A stretch of DNA of 47,706 nt from positions 183,445 to 231,150 of the forward strand of contig CACUVI010000030.1 in NCBI GenBank assembly GCA_902725215.1, written 5' to 3'. Positions 35,040-42,664 of the stretch are shown in pieces. The DNA is from Rhodospirillaceae bacterium LM-1. Lineage in GTDB: Bacteria; Pseudomonadota; Alphaproteobacteria; Rhodospirillales; WMHbin7. The position numbers were made by a program, and so were the translations under genes. The notes beneath the pieces were generated by a model. It was not told where the DNA came from. It saw nothing but the letters and a program-made list of their open reading frames with translations, and did no database searches. Position 1 is the first letter of the stretch. Every line of letters begins with the position of its first letter.

Positions 35040-35635
35040 TCAAGCACAAACAGACGTCTGACGACGAGGATCTCGGCCAACCCGACCGGCCGAAGATATC
35101 CGGGATGTCGCTGCTGGCCGCCATCGCGGTTTTCCTGGTCTTTCTGGTTCTGCTGGCCCTTCTTCCCGGCCAGTTCGGGCAGGTGGCGGGCGTGGTCAGG
35201 AACGAACTCGACATTCCCGCCATGGTCAATTTCGGCGCTTCCGCCGGATCGCCTGCTCCGACCCTTGCGCCCGCAGGGGCTGCCGTGCCGGTGGCGATGC
35301 CCGGGCTCATTCCCTTTTCGCCGACCAAGCCGCAGCCCTTTGGCGGGCGGGTCACCCAGGTGGCAAGCCTAGGCGCCGATGTCGGCTGGGGCCAGATGCA
35401 TATCTGGGTCAATGACGGATCGGCCCTGCGCGAAATATCGCTGGCTCCGCTTTGGTATCTTCAGCAGGTGGGATGTGGCAATCTGGAGAATGCGCGCGTC
35501 ACGGGCGCGGGCTTTCAATTCGACCCATCGCGCCCCAATGCCGAGCTTTATGCGAAATACGTCATCGTGGACGGCCAAAAATGTCTTCTGCGTGACGATG
35601 AGGGATTGGCCCTGTGGGGCAATCCAACCAGATGA
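35036..35635 (+). CDS. mamS: MamS: magnetosome protein controlling crystal growth
   Basis: 199 residues, GTG start overlapping the mamB stop. One N-terminal membrane helix (about 22-42), Pro/Ala linker, then a compact soluble domain (about 105-199) with the conserved QMHIWVNDGSALREISLAPLW segment. The family is known only from magnetotactic bacteria; loss of mamS gives small, ill-formed crystals. MamS is related in its soluble domain to MamR-adjacent partners only by position; no enzymatic motif is visible. One Cys in VGCGN and one in QKCLL. Confidence 0.9.
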   Translation: MIKHKQTSDDEDLGQPDRPKISGMSLLAAIAVFLVFLVLLALLPGQFGQVAGVVRNELDIPAMVNFGASAGSPAPTLAPAGAAVPVAMPGLIPFSPTKPQPFGGRVTQVASLGADVGWGQMHIWVNDGSALREISLAPLWYLQQVGCGNLENARVTGAGFQFDPSRPNAELYAKYVIVDGQKCLLRDDEGLALWGNPTR

Positions 35636-35656
35636 GCTTGGCAAAGGACGACCAGC

Positions 35657-36190
35657 GTGACCAAGTTTGAGGCATGGCGCAAACGCTTTGGCTGGGCAAC
35701 GCTCGGGACCGTGCTGCTGGCGGCACTGATTGCGGCGGGCCTTTTTTGGGGCAAGTCGCCGATCTTGTTCGAGATCACGGATTTTTCATCCTTGCGCCGG
35801 GCCGAGGGCGTGGTGATGGGGCGCATGCCCCTGCCTACCGAGCCTTCGGTCTTAAGTCCGTTCGAGAATCTCCTGAAACCGGCACCGCGCTACAAGCTGA
35901 TGTCGATCAAGCATATTCCGCCGATTACGCCGGGGGGCGGCATGCCGCATCCCTATGTCGGAGATTGTCTGAACTGCCATCTGATCACGGGCGGAGCCCC
36001 TGCGGGCTCGCAGTTCAAGACGCCGGTGGGTGCCGTTTTGGAGAATTTCTCACGCGTTCATAAGTTGGGGCCGCCGATTCTGCCCGTCTCGCAGCAGCCG
36101 CATCCACCGGCCGGTCGCTGCATCAAATGCCACGATATCGTGGTCAAAGTGCCCCTGGACCCCAATCCAGGCGTGCGCTGGCGGCTCTGA
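35657..36190 (+). CDS. mamT: MamT: two-magnetochrome cytochrome
   Basis: 177 residues from the GTG at 35657, the only start near the expected N-terminus. One membrane helix (about 12-31) anchors a periplasmic/luminal part with two c-type haem motifs, CLNCH at 104-108 and CIKCH at 155-159, each after a 'PHPYVGD' or 'HPPAGR' turn. MamT is the third magnetochrome protein here after MamE and MamP and helps balance iron redox state in the vesicle. It is the last gene of the operon; mamU does not follow. Confidence 0.94.
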   Translation: MTKFEAWRKRFGWATLGTVLLAALIAAGLFWGKSPILFEITDFSSLRRAEGVVMGRMPLPTEPSVLSPFENLLKPAPRYKLMSIKHIPPITPGGGMPHPYVGDCLNCHLITGGAPAGSQFKTPVGAVLENFSRVHKLGPPILPVSQQPHPPAGRCIKCHDIVVKVPLDPNPGVRWRL

Positions 36191-36231
36191 TTCCGCTCTA
36201 GAAACATGTTTTGAGCTGCCGATTCACGCCA

Positions 36232-36260
36232 AAATCGAAGCCGTTTAGCGGCTTCGATTT
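36232..36260. terminator. Terminator between mamT and fur
   Basis: AAATCGAAGCCG (36232-36243) pairs perfectly with CGGCTTCGATTT (36249-36260) over the five-base loop TTTAG. It lies between the convergent mamAB operon and fur, with A/T-rich ends, and can serve both. Confidence 0.88.
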
Positions 36261-36279
36261 CAGGCGACCTGCTCTAGTT

Positions 36280-36702
36280 TCAGCCTGATTCCGATTCGGA
36301 AAGGGGAACGCCGTATAGTTCCAGCCGATGGCCGATCAAGCGGAATCCCATCTTTTTGGCGATTCGCCTTTGCAGTTTTTCAATCTCGTCAGAGTGAAAT
36401 TCGATAACATTTCCGGTGGTATTATCGATCAAATGATCGTGATGTAAGGGTGTTTCCGGCTCGAAGCGCGAGCGCCCATTTCCGAAATCATGGCGCTCCA
36501 AAATATTTTTGTCCTGAAATAGGCGGAGTGTGCGGTAAACTGTGGCCAAACTAATTTTAGGATCTATCAAAGATGCGCGACGATGAACTTCCTCGACATC
36601 CGGATGATCTTGAGAAGACGATAGTACACAGACAATGAGACGCCGCTGCGACGTCATTTTTAAATGGTTCTTTTTGCATAGCTCGTCTATCCGTGAAGAC
36701 AC
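36280..36702 (-). CDS. fur: Fur: iron-responsive repressor
   Basis: 140 residues from the GTG at 36702, which gives the usual Fur length and N-terminus; an in-frame ATG at 36750 would add 16 residues through a poly-G tract. The winged helix carries MTSQRRLIVCVL, HPDVEEVHRRA, ISLATVYRTLRLF and the HDFGNGRSRFE wing; the dimer/metal region shows HHDHLI, IEFHSDEIE and a HRLELYG end. No CxxC zinc pairs are present, as in many alphaproteobacterial Fur proteins. It probably represses iron uptake, and its place next to the mamAB operon suggests a part in control of the island. Confidence 0.93.
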   Translation of the reverse strand: MSSRIDELCKKNHLKMTSQRRLIVCVLSSSQDHPDVEEVHRRASLIDPKISLATVYRTLRLFQDKNILERHDFGNGRSRFEPETPLHHDHLIDNTTGNVIEFHSDEIEKLQRRIAKKMGFRLIGHRLELYGVPLSESESG

Positions 36703-36705
36703 GTA

Positions 36706-36718
36706 CCCCCCCCCCCCC
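36706..36718 (-). repeat. 13-base C tract at the fur start
   Basis: Thirteen consecutive C on the plus strand (G on the fur strand) end three bases before the GTG start codon. The tract lies where the ribosome site would be, and inside the coding frame if the upstream ATG at 36750 is used. Such tracts slip easily in replication and in sequencing. Confidence 0.9.
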
Positions 36719-36936
36719 TGTAGTCCAGGGGTTAACTTATTCAGCTTCAAGTTTTATTTGTCGCATGAAGGTAAAAGCCCGTCGAGAAAAAGTTGCAGAT
36801 GAGCCAACCGCTCTTTTAGAGGCCCATTTTCAGTGGGTTATAGGGCAGGGGGGGATTGCATCCAAAATAAATTCAGATAAAATGTTTTTATAGTGGTTTT
36901 AGACTGCTTCACGAAAACATCTTGAGGATGGGGACA

Positions 36937-37551
36937 ATGGTCAATCAGGCAATGAACGGGGCGGCTGCAAATGTTGCCGCAGCGCCGGTGGTTCCTGCGG
37001 CGGCGGCAACTGCGGAGATCGAGCGCGAGGCTGTGCAGACGAAACTCGTCGCCGCCAAGACCGGTGCCGCCAAGACAGGCGCCACGAAGGCTGTGGCCGC
37101 CAAGCAGGCCGCTGCGGCGCCTGCGGCAGCGGGCGAAGTTGAAAACGAAGTCGTTCAGGCGAAGGTTGCCGGTGCCAAGGCAGGAGCCGCGAAGGCGGGT
37201 GCCGCCAAGGCTGCCGCCGCTCCCGTTGCCAAGGGTGCTGTGGCTGCGCCTGCCGCCAAGGCGGCGGCTGTCGGCGGCAAGGCCAAGGCAGCGACGGCGA
37301 TCGCGGCTGCGGCACCGGCTGCTGCAGGCGTGGCGCTTTTGCCTGCTGCCAGTTCGGTCAGCCCGATTGCGGCCGCTTCGACGGGCAGCGCTCTGCTGAC
37401 CGGCAAGGGTGTGTGCCTGGGCTTGGGCCTGGGGCTTGGCGCTTGGGGACCGTTGCTGCTTGGCGTGGCCGGTCTGGCTGGCGCCGTGTCGCTTTACGGA
37501 TACATGAAGAAGCGCGGCGCAGGTGCGTCCGCTGAAGATATTGCAGCTTAA
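36937..37551 (+). CDS. Mms6/MamG-like protein with duplicated N-terminal segment
   Basis: 204 residues from the ATG at 36937, preceded by AGGATGGGGA. The C-terminal part has the Mms6-type [17 protein letters not shown] repeat (about 148-164), one hydrophobic helix and [10 protein letters not shown], but lacks the acidic DEE-ELR tail of Mms6. The N-terminal 110 residues are an Ala/Lys-rich tandem: [20 protein letters not shown] (about 25-44) is echoed by [20 protein letters not shown] (about 67-86), and both echo EIENEAV in Mms6. By position before mamF it replaces mamG, which is shorter in Magnetospirillum. Likely a magnetosome membrane protein acting on crystal surface. Confidence 0.82.
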   Translation: MVNQAMNGAAANVAAAPVVPAAAATAEIEREAVQTKLVAAKTGAAKTGATKAVAAKQAAAAPAAAGEVENEVVQAKVAGAKAGAAKAGAAKAAAAPVAKGAVAAPAAKAAAVGGKAKAATAIAAAAPAAAGVALLPAASSVSPIAAASTGSALLTGKGVCLGLGLGLGAWGPLLLGVAGLAGAVSLYGYMKKRGAGASAEDIAA

Positions 37552-37567
37552 AATCAGGGAGACCAAA

Positions 37568-37903
37568 ATGGCTGAAGACACTCTTAACCTGGCTCAGGAA
37601 TCCGGCTACAACTGCCGTTCGTCGCTGATGGCGGCGATGAGCTATCTGGGCATTCTGTGCTTTGTTCCCCTGATGATGAACAAGGACGACGAATATGTTC
37701 AGTTCCATGCCAAGCAGGGCTTGGTTCTGTGGATCTGGGCCGTGCTGGCCGCCTTCTCGCTTCAGATTCCGGGCGTTGGCAAGTTGATCTTCGGCTTTTC
37801 TTCGATGGCCGTGCTGATCTTCTCGGCGATCGGCCTGATCTCGGTTGTTTTCAAGCGCGCTTGGAAGCTGCCTCTGGTCGGCTATTTCTCGGATCGCATC
37901 TAA
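37568..37903 (+). CDS. mamF: MamF: three-helix magnetosome membrane protein
   Basis: 111 residues from the ATG at 37568 after [42 protein letters not shown] is the family signature; three membrane helices and the ending [15 protein letters not shown] follow. MamF takes part in controlling crystal size with MamG, MamD and MamC. It is 16 bases after the Mms6-like gene and 64 before the next, so the genes form one operon. Closer in sequence to the canonical MamF than the other two paralogues in the window, by inspection only. Confidence 0.92.
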   Translation: MAEDTLNLAQESGYNCRSSLMAAMSYLGILCFVPLMMNKDDEYVQFHAKQGLVLWIWAVLAAFSLQIPGVGKLIFGFSSMAVLIFSAIGLISVVFKRAWKLPLVGYFSDRI

Positions 37904-37967
37904 GTTTTATTGACGATTATCCGGGGCGGAGAAATCCGTCCCGGTCATTCCTTGAGAGGCTTAAGTC

Positions 37968-38297
37968 ATGGCGCGCAAGAAAGCCCAGACCGAAGTGACG
38001 GAAGAGGCGGATGAAATGAGTAGCGATCAAAAGGCCTGCGCTTCCAGCGAGGCTTGTACCGGCGGTTGCGGGCCGCAAGCGGTCCCCGTCGAGGATGTCG
38101 TCGTGGGCGTGATCCGACTGACCAAGGATTTTCTTGGCAATGTCGGCGGCCTTGGCGCCACCGTAGCCCCTGGCCTCAAGGCGGGCGTGACGGATCTCTC
38201 CAATGCCGCTGGGCAGGGGCTGAAGCGCGTGATCGATCTGGTCGGTAAAAGCTTCAAGAAGCCCGGTGACACCACGCCGGACGAGCCCGCGCACTGA
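37968..38297 (+). CDS. Small Cys-containing protein with MamJ-like motif
   Basis: 109 residues, unrecognised as a known Mam protein. A charged N-terminus (to ~20) leads to CASSEACTGGCG (three Cys, about 24-35), then VPVEDVVVGVIRLTKDFLG (about 38-57), which matches the VPVE(N/D)LL-GV motif at the C-termini of MamJ and of the MamJ-like protein at 19654-20874. A hydrophobic Gly/Ala-rich helix and a basic amphipathic helix follow. It lies between mamF and mamD in the same operon. A magnetosome-surface or sorting role is inferred from the shared motif and position only. Confidence 0.78.
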   Translation: MARKKAQTEVTEEADEMSSDQKACASSEACTGGCGPQAVPVEDVVVGVIRLTKDFLGNVGGLGATVAPGLKAGVTDLSNAAGQGLKRVIDLVGKSFKKPGDTTPDEPAH

Positions 38298-38379
38298 GCC
38301 TTAGGCGTTTAAATTCTCTTTGGCCTGACCGCGCCAGGATAGTGGTCGGCTGTTTCTTTTGACGGATGGGATAAAGACG

Positions 38380-39363
38380 ATGGTTGCTGATGTCATTCTG
38401 ACCAAGGTGGAAAGCGCTCGTCAGGCGGCCGAAGTAGGGGCGCTGGCAGGAAAGACGGTCGTCGTGACCGATGTTTCCTCGGCGACCAAGCTGGCCACGC
38501 TGACGCCGGATGGCGGCAGCGCCATTACCGTCAAGCTGGATGCAACGCGCCAGATCGCCGAACTGAAAGCCTTGGCCGGAAAGTCCGTGCTGGTCGGCAA
38601 AACTCCGGCGGCACTGGGTGGCATCGGAAGCTGGGTGTCCCTGACGCCCGTCGTCGAGGGCGCAGGCGCCACGGCCGCCAAGGCGGGGGCCGCTTCCAAT
38701 TCTCTCGTCATGATGAAGGTGGTTGGCGGCGAGGCAGCGGCCCAATTGCCCGCCCTGGCCGGTAAGACTTTTACGGTGGTGGCTCCTCCGGCGGCTTCGG
38801 CGGCGGGAAAGACCGTCCCCATGCTGTATCTGAAGCAAAGCGGCGCTGCCGCGGGCGCTGAATTGTTGAAAATTCCGGTGCAGGATACGGCTTTCGCCCA
38901 GGCGTCTGGTCTGGCGGGCAAGACCTTCACCGTGGCAAAAAGCCCGGTGGTTGGCGCCAATTTCGGTCAATTCCTGGTTTTGAAGCCGACGGCGGCGGTG
39001 GGAGCCAAGGCGGCAACCGGCAGCCTGCTGGCCGCCAAGCTGGGTAGCTCGGTCGCGGCAACCGGCAAAACCGCCACGGCGGCAGCCGGTGCGGCCACGG
39101 TGGCGGCGGGCAATGTGTTGTCACCCGCCGTAGCAGCACTCAACCCCGTCGCTTCGGCGACGGCGGGCAGTACGCTGCTGGCCGGTAAGGGTGTCGGTCT
39201 GGGTCTGGGCCTGGGCATGGGGGCTTGGGGTCCGGTTGTTCTGGGCGTGATCGGCTTGGCGGGCGCATTTTCCCTGGTCGCTTATGTCCGGGATCGCAGC
39301 AAGCGCGAACCGGTCAGCCATCAGGCTCTGATGGATGAATTGGCCGCCGAAGCCAAGGCTTGA
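38380..39363 (+). CDS. mamD: MamD: repeat-rich magnetosome membrane protein
   Basis: 327 residues from the ATG at 38380. Four units of the form ALAGK(T/S)xxV occur (GALAGKTVVV, KALAGKSVLV, PALAGKTFTV, SGLAGKTFTV), roughly 55-60 residues apart, the regular repeats of MamD. The C-terminus has the GKGVGLGLGLGMGAWGP Leu-Gly repeat, one hydrophobic helix (VVLGVIGLAGAFSLVAYV) and a charged tail. MamD is bound to magnetite in Magnetospirillum and helps set crystal size. It follows the small Cys-containing gene by 82 bases. Confidence 0.93.
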   Translation: MVADVILTKVESARQAAEVGALAGKTVVVTDVSSATKLATLTPDGGSAITVKLDATRQIAELKALAGKSVLVGKTPAALGGIGSWVSLTPVVEGAGATAAKAGAASNSLVMMKVVGGEAAAQLPALAGKTFTVVAPPAASAAGKTVPMLYLKQSGAAAGAELLKIPVQDTAFAQASGLAGKTFTVAKSPVVGANFGQFLVLKPTAAVGAKAATGSLLAAKLGSSVAATGKTATAAAGAATVAAGNVLSPAVAALNPVASATAGSTLLAGKGVGLGLGLGMGAWGPVVLGVIGLAGAFSLVAYVRDRSKREPVSHQALMDELAAEAKA

Positions 39364-39394
39364 TCATATCGGCAGGAATAGTCGGGATTGTCGC

Positions 39395-39721
39395 ATGGCT
39401 GGTTGGAAAAAACTTCGTCGTGAATTTGGTGTCCGCACCCTTTTGATGGCGGCCTTGGGCTATCTGGGCATCTTGTGCTTCGTGCCGCTTTTGCGCTGCA
39501 AGGACGACGAATACGTGCTTTTTCACGCCAGGCAGGGCTTTGTTCTCTGGATGTGGGCGGTGCTGGCCATGTTCGCCCTGCCCATCCCGCTGGCGGGGGA
39601 AATCTTCTTCAGCGTTTCTATGATGGCGATCCTGATTTACATGGCGGCGGGGCTGACCTCGGTGGCTTTCCGCCGGGCCTGGCGTTTGCCGCTGGTTGCC
39701 ACCCTGGCCGATCTGATCTAA
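39395..39721 (+). CDS. Third MamF/MmsF family membrane protein
   Basis: 108 residues from the ATG at 39395 after GGGAT. Family signature [35 protein letters not shown], three membrane helices, and the ending RAWRLPLVATLADLI. The N-terminus MAGWKKLRREFG is unlike the other two. It follows mamD directly (31 bases) and occupies the place where mamC is found in Magnetospirillum. Its stop codon overlaps the stop of the next, convergent gene (39718-39721), a tight convergence with no terminator between. Confidence 0.9.
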   Translation: MAGWKKLRREFGVRTLLMAALGYLGILCFVPLLRCKDDEYVLFHARQGFVLWMWAVLAMFALPIPLAGEIFFSVSMMAILIYMAAGLTSVAFRRAWRLPLVATLADLI

Positions 39722-40779
39722 CCCCCGGTCTTCTTTGCCTTCTGAATCATGCTAAGAATATCCGCTTGGCTTGCCGCGCGCATGGCAATGGCTTCCTTGA
39801 AAAGATGAGAAGCGGTCTCGCCCGAGCCAAAGCTGGGAAGCCGGTAGCTTTGCGCCTCCATATCCCGAACGGCATCGGCAAAAATAGCCGCCTTGATCAC
39901 GGTTTCCTGCTGGTCGGGTGCGAGAAACTTCATCCCCCCCATGACATCGATCAATTCCAGGACACCGTCCATATGCATGGTGACGACACTGCCGCACCCG
40001 AAAGGCGTGCCTTTGGTCTGGCGCATAATGCGCGTGCCATAGTCGATCAGCTTCAACGCCTTGTTTTCCAAAAGAATCTTGGCAGAGGAGACCAAGCCGG
40101 ACATCAGGCCGTTCAAGCGCACCTTGTTGTCGCCGGGGTCCCTTTCCTGAGAAACATGATGGCTGGCCAGAGTGACCAGATTGATCAGGCGTGACGAGGC
40201 CTCGGCCAGTCGATTCTTCAAATGCTTCTTTTGGGCGGCTGTGCTTGCCACAGCCAGTTGCGTGGTCAGGGCTTCGATCTCGGCAACGGTGGCATAGGCG
40301 CCATCGATGACGACCGAGGTCTGTTCCTTCTCTTCGTCGCCCTTCCAGGAGATCAGATTATCGCCATTGAACTTGCGGATCATGATCCGGTCGACGCCGG
40401 TGATATGCTTGATCAGCCAGTCATAGGCAAACAGCATGAGGGCCTGGGCGGTCTCGGCGCTTTCCAGATGTTCGTCATTGATGGCGTTGATTCTTTTAGC
40501 AAAACCGGCATGTGCCGCCAGATGCATGGTGCGGTCGTCATAGTCGAAACTATTCATGATCTCTTCTTCATGAGAAAAATGAATATCGACATAGTCTTTC
40601 AGGCCCAGCAAAACGCCAGAAACAATATTATCCGTATCGCGATTGCTGACCGCTAGGCGCAGATCGTTCAAATAATCGATGATTTTACGGTGTTCCTGAT
40701 CGATATCCAGGCGGCCCGTTTCGATGGCCTTGGACCATTCAAACTTGATAAGGTCTTCCCCATCCTGTGTCTCGCTCAA
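39718..40779 (-). CDS. Bacteriohemerythrin 2 with C-terminal helical domain and SQADIL tail
   Basis: 353 residues. N-terminal hemerythrin domain (about 12-140) with complete di-iron ligands: DQEH, HFSHE (HxxxE), HLAAH (HxxxH), HITGVD (HxxxxD). After a linker, residues ~155-300 form a helical domain that begins VVIDGAYATVAEIEALTT and resembles the C-terminal domain of the receiver protein at 41468-42631. The last ~20 residues contain SQADILSMIQ. It diverges from the hemerythrin operon at 40930 across a 150-base gap that must hold both promoters. Likely a cytoplasmic oxygen or redox sensor whose helical domain dimerises with the receiver protein. Confidence 0.88.
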   Translation of the reverse strand: MSETQDGEDLIKFEWSKAIETGRLDIDQEHRKIIDYLNDLRLAVSNRDTDNIVSGVLLGLKDYVDIHFSHEEEIMNSFDYDDRTMHLAAHAGFAKRINAINDEHLESAETAQALMLFAYDWLIKHITGVDRIMIRKFNGDNLISWKGDEEKEQTSVVIDGAYATVAEIEALTTQLAVASTAAQKKHLKNRLAEASSRLINLVTLASHHVSQERDPGDNKVRLNGLMSGLVSSAKILLENKALKLIDYGTRIMRQTKGTPFGCGSVVTMHMDGVLELIDVMGGMKFLAPDQQETVIKAAIFADAVRDMEAQSYRLPSFGSGETASHLFKEAIAMRAASQADILSMIQKAKKTGG

Positions 40780-40929
40780 AATTTCCTCCGATTAGCAGTG
40801 TCCGGCAGTGTTGAAGGGCTGGGTGGGCTTGTCAAGCCAGCCAAGCGCCCTAGCCCCGGCATGGACAGCCGCCTGACGGCAAGGTATGGTCGGGAATAGC
40901 AAACGCAAGCGCAGCAAGGCTAAACCAAA

Positions 40930-41439
40930 ATGAGCGACGAAGTCCAAAAAGAAGAAAAGCCAGAGGGAAGCGGCACGCCGCAGGCAGGCGGTTTGCTGGA
41001 ATGGACCGAGGCGATGTCCGTTGGCAATGATATCCTGGACGACGACCACAAGACATTCTTCGATTTGGCCAAGATCATCTTGGAAGTCGACGCTGATAAT
41101 GGAAATACCATCGTCTTTCAAAGCGCCCTCAACATGCTGGCTGATTACGTCCACGGCCATTTCCTGAGAGAGGAAAAGGCCTTGCGGGCGGTGAACTATC
41201 CGCATTTCGACGCGCATGAGCAAAAGCACAAGGCCTTTCGCCAGTATGTTATGAAAATCGTTCAGGATTATGGCGAGGGAAGGAGCGACGACATTCGTAA
41301 CCTGCCCGGCTTGGTCGTGAGCTGGCTTAATCAGCATATTCTTGCCGAAGATATGCAGTACAAGTTCTGGATCAAGGAAAAATTCGTCGATAAGCGACCT
41401 CTGGCTTTCCTGGCGGTCGAGGCGGAAACAAAATTCTAA
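40930..41439 (+). CDS. Bacteriohemerythrin 3
   Basis: 169 residues. A polar 22-residue leader precedes the hemerythrin fold with DDDH, HFLRE (HxxxE), HEQKH (HxxxH) and HILAED (HxxxxD), all ligands present. The C-terminal extension ends VDKRPLAFLAVEAE, shared with hemerythrin 4 (VDSRPLAFLSQEAD). First gene of a compact plus-strand run to 44928; the receiver protein starts 28 bases downstream. Probably an oxygen-sensing or oxygen-binding partner of that protein. Confidence 0.9.
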   Translation: MSDEVQKEEKPEGSGTPQAGGLLEWTEAMSVGNDILDDDHKTFFDLAKIILEVDADNGNTIVFQSALNMLADYVHGHFLREEKALRAVNYPHFDAHEQKHKAFRQYVMKIVQDYGEGRSDDIRNLPGLVVSWLNQHILAEDMQYKFWIKEKFVDKRPLAFLAVEAETKF

Positions 41440-41467
41440 GACAAGGAAATTCCATGCCGGGTGCGCC

Positions 41468-42631
41468 ATGGCTCTAACCTCAGCCTTTTCCAGCAAGAAA
41501 TGTCTGGTTGTCGCTGACAGCCCCGATTTGGCGCGGCTTTTTTTGCACAGCCTGCGCCAGGTGGGCTTGATGGACGGCTTCAAGGCCGACGATGTGGAAG
41601 AGGCCAAGAAGCAGCTCTTCAAATTCGATTTCGATCTGGTGATTTGCGCTGAACTGGGAACCGAGGGCTTCTTGGAAATCCTGCGCACCGTCCGTCGCGA
41701 TTTGCAGGGTGTGCGGATGACGGCGCCCGTCGTGTGCTTTTCCCTGAACTGGGATGGCGCGGTCCTTCCCAAACTTCGCGATGCCGGAATCACGCTTCCG
41801 GCGGCCCTTCCCTTCAGCCTGTCGAGCCTGCTTAAAACCCTGACTCGCGCTGTCGGTCCTAGAAGCTTCATCGATACGCCATCCTATCGCGGACCCTGCC
41901 GCAGATTGAGGGCCATCCCCGATTATAACGGGCCGCGCCGGCGAGCCGCTGATTCAATCGCTTCGGTCGAGAAGGAAAAGAAAGCGGAGCCCACTCCCAA
42001 GGCCTCCTCGCGCCCCAGCCGTCAGGAATTCGATACAAGATCTGTGAGCGACGATTACAGGGGGGGCGGGGCCGACAATGAAAAGGACGTTTTCTACGGC
42101 GATCCGACCATGCAGCAAACCAAGATCGTCATCGACGATGCCTGCGTTACGGTTGGACAGGCGACGAAACTGGCAGGGGCCCTGCAAACCGTGAAAACGC
42201 CTGGCGAGCGCGCTGACTTGCTGCATCAGATTGCCGATACGACCGAGCGCATGGTCAATCTGCTCACCTTGGCCAATGCGCGCATTCAGGTGCATGGCTG
42301 CGACGATCATCTGCTGAGTCGATTGGGCGAGATCAAAGAGAATATCGTCAGCAACACCGAGGGTCTGGCCGAGGCTGCGGCCAGGCGCGCCACCGATTAC
42401 GGCGAGAAGATTCTGGCGAAAGAGCATGGATTTCCGTTGGGGGCGGCAGAGTTGATGACGCATCAGATCACGCGGATGGATACGGTGATCCAGGTGGTTG
42501 GCGGTGCCGACAAGCTGAGCGAGTCCACGCAAAAGCTGGTGGCCCAGGCCCGGCAAATTCTGAAGAAGGTTGTGGCCAGGGAGGCGAAGATCACCAGCGT
42601 CCTGCCGGAAATCGACGGGCTGCAGGCATGA
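41468..42631 (+). CDS. Receiver-like protein without phospho-acceptor Asp, with shared helical domain
   Basis: 387 residues from the ATG at 41468; the frame upstream is coding in hemerythrin 3. N-terminal receiver-like fold (about 9-130), but strand 3 reads LVICAELGTEG where the phospho-acceptor Asp should be. The tail RSFIDTPSYRGPCRR matches the GPxRR motif of the other two receiver proteins in this window. Residues ~215-370 form a helical domain beginning IVIDDACVTVGQATKLAG, similar to the C-terminal domain of the hemerythrin at 39718-40779. No DNA-binding or enzyme motif is seen. Probably a phosphorylation-independent adaptor. Confidence 0.83.
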   Translation: MALTSAFSSKKCLVVADSPDLARLFLHSLRQVGLMDGFKADDVEEAKKQLFKFDFDLVICAELGTEGFLEILRTVRRDLQGVRMTAPVVCFSLNWDGAVLPKLRDAGITLPAALPFSLSSLLKTLTRAVGPRSFIDTPSYRGPCRRLRAIPDYNGPRRRAADSIASVEKEKKAEPTPKASSRPSRQEFDTRSVSDDYRGGGADNEKDVFYGDPTMQQTKIVIDDACVTVGQATKLAGALQTVKTPGERADLLHQIADTTERMVNLLTLANARIQVHGCDDHLLSRLGEIKENIVSNTEGLAEAAARRATDYGEKILAKEHGFPLGAAELMTHQITRMDTVIQVVGGADKLSESTQKLVAQARQILKKVVAREAKITSVLPEIDGLQA

Positions 42632-42664
42632 AGAAGCAAATTCAGGTTAGTGGAGGGCCCAATC

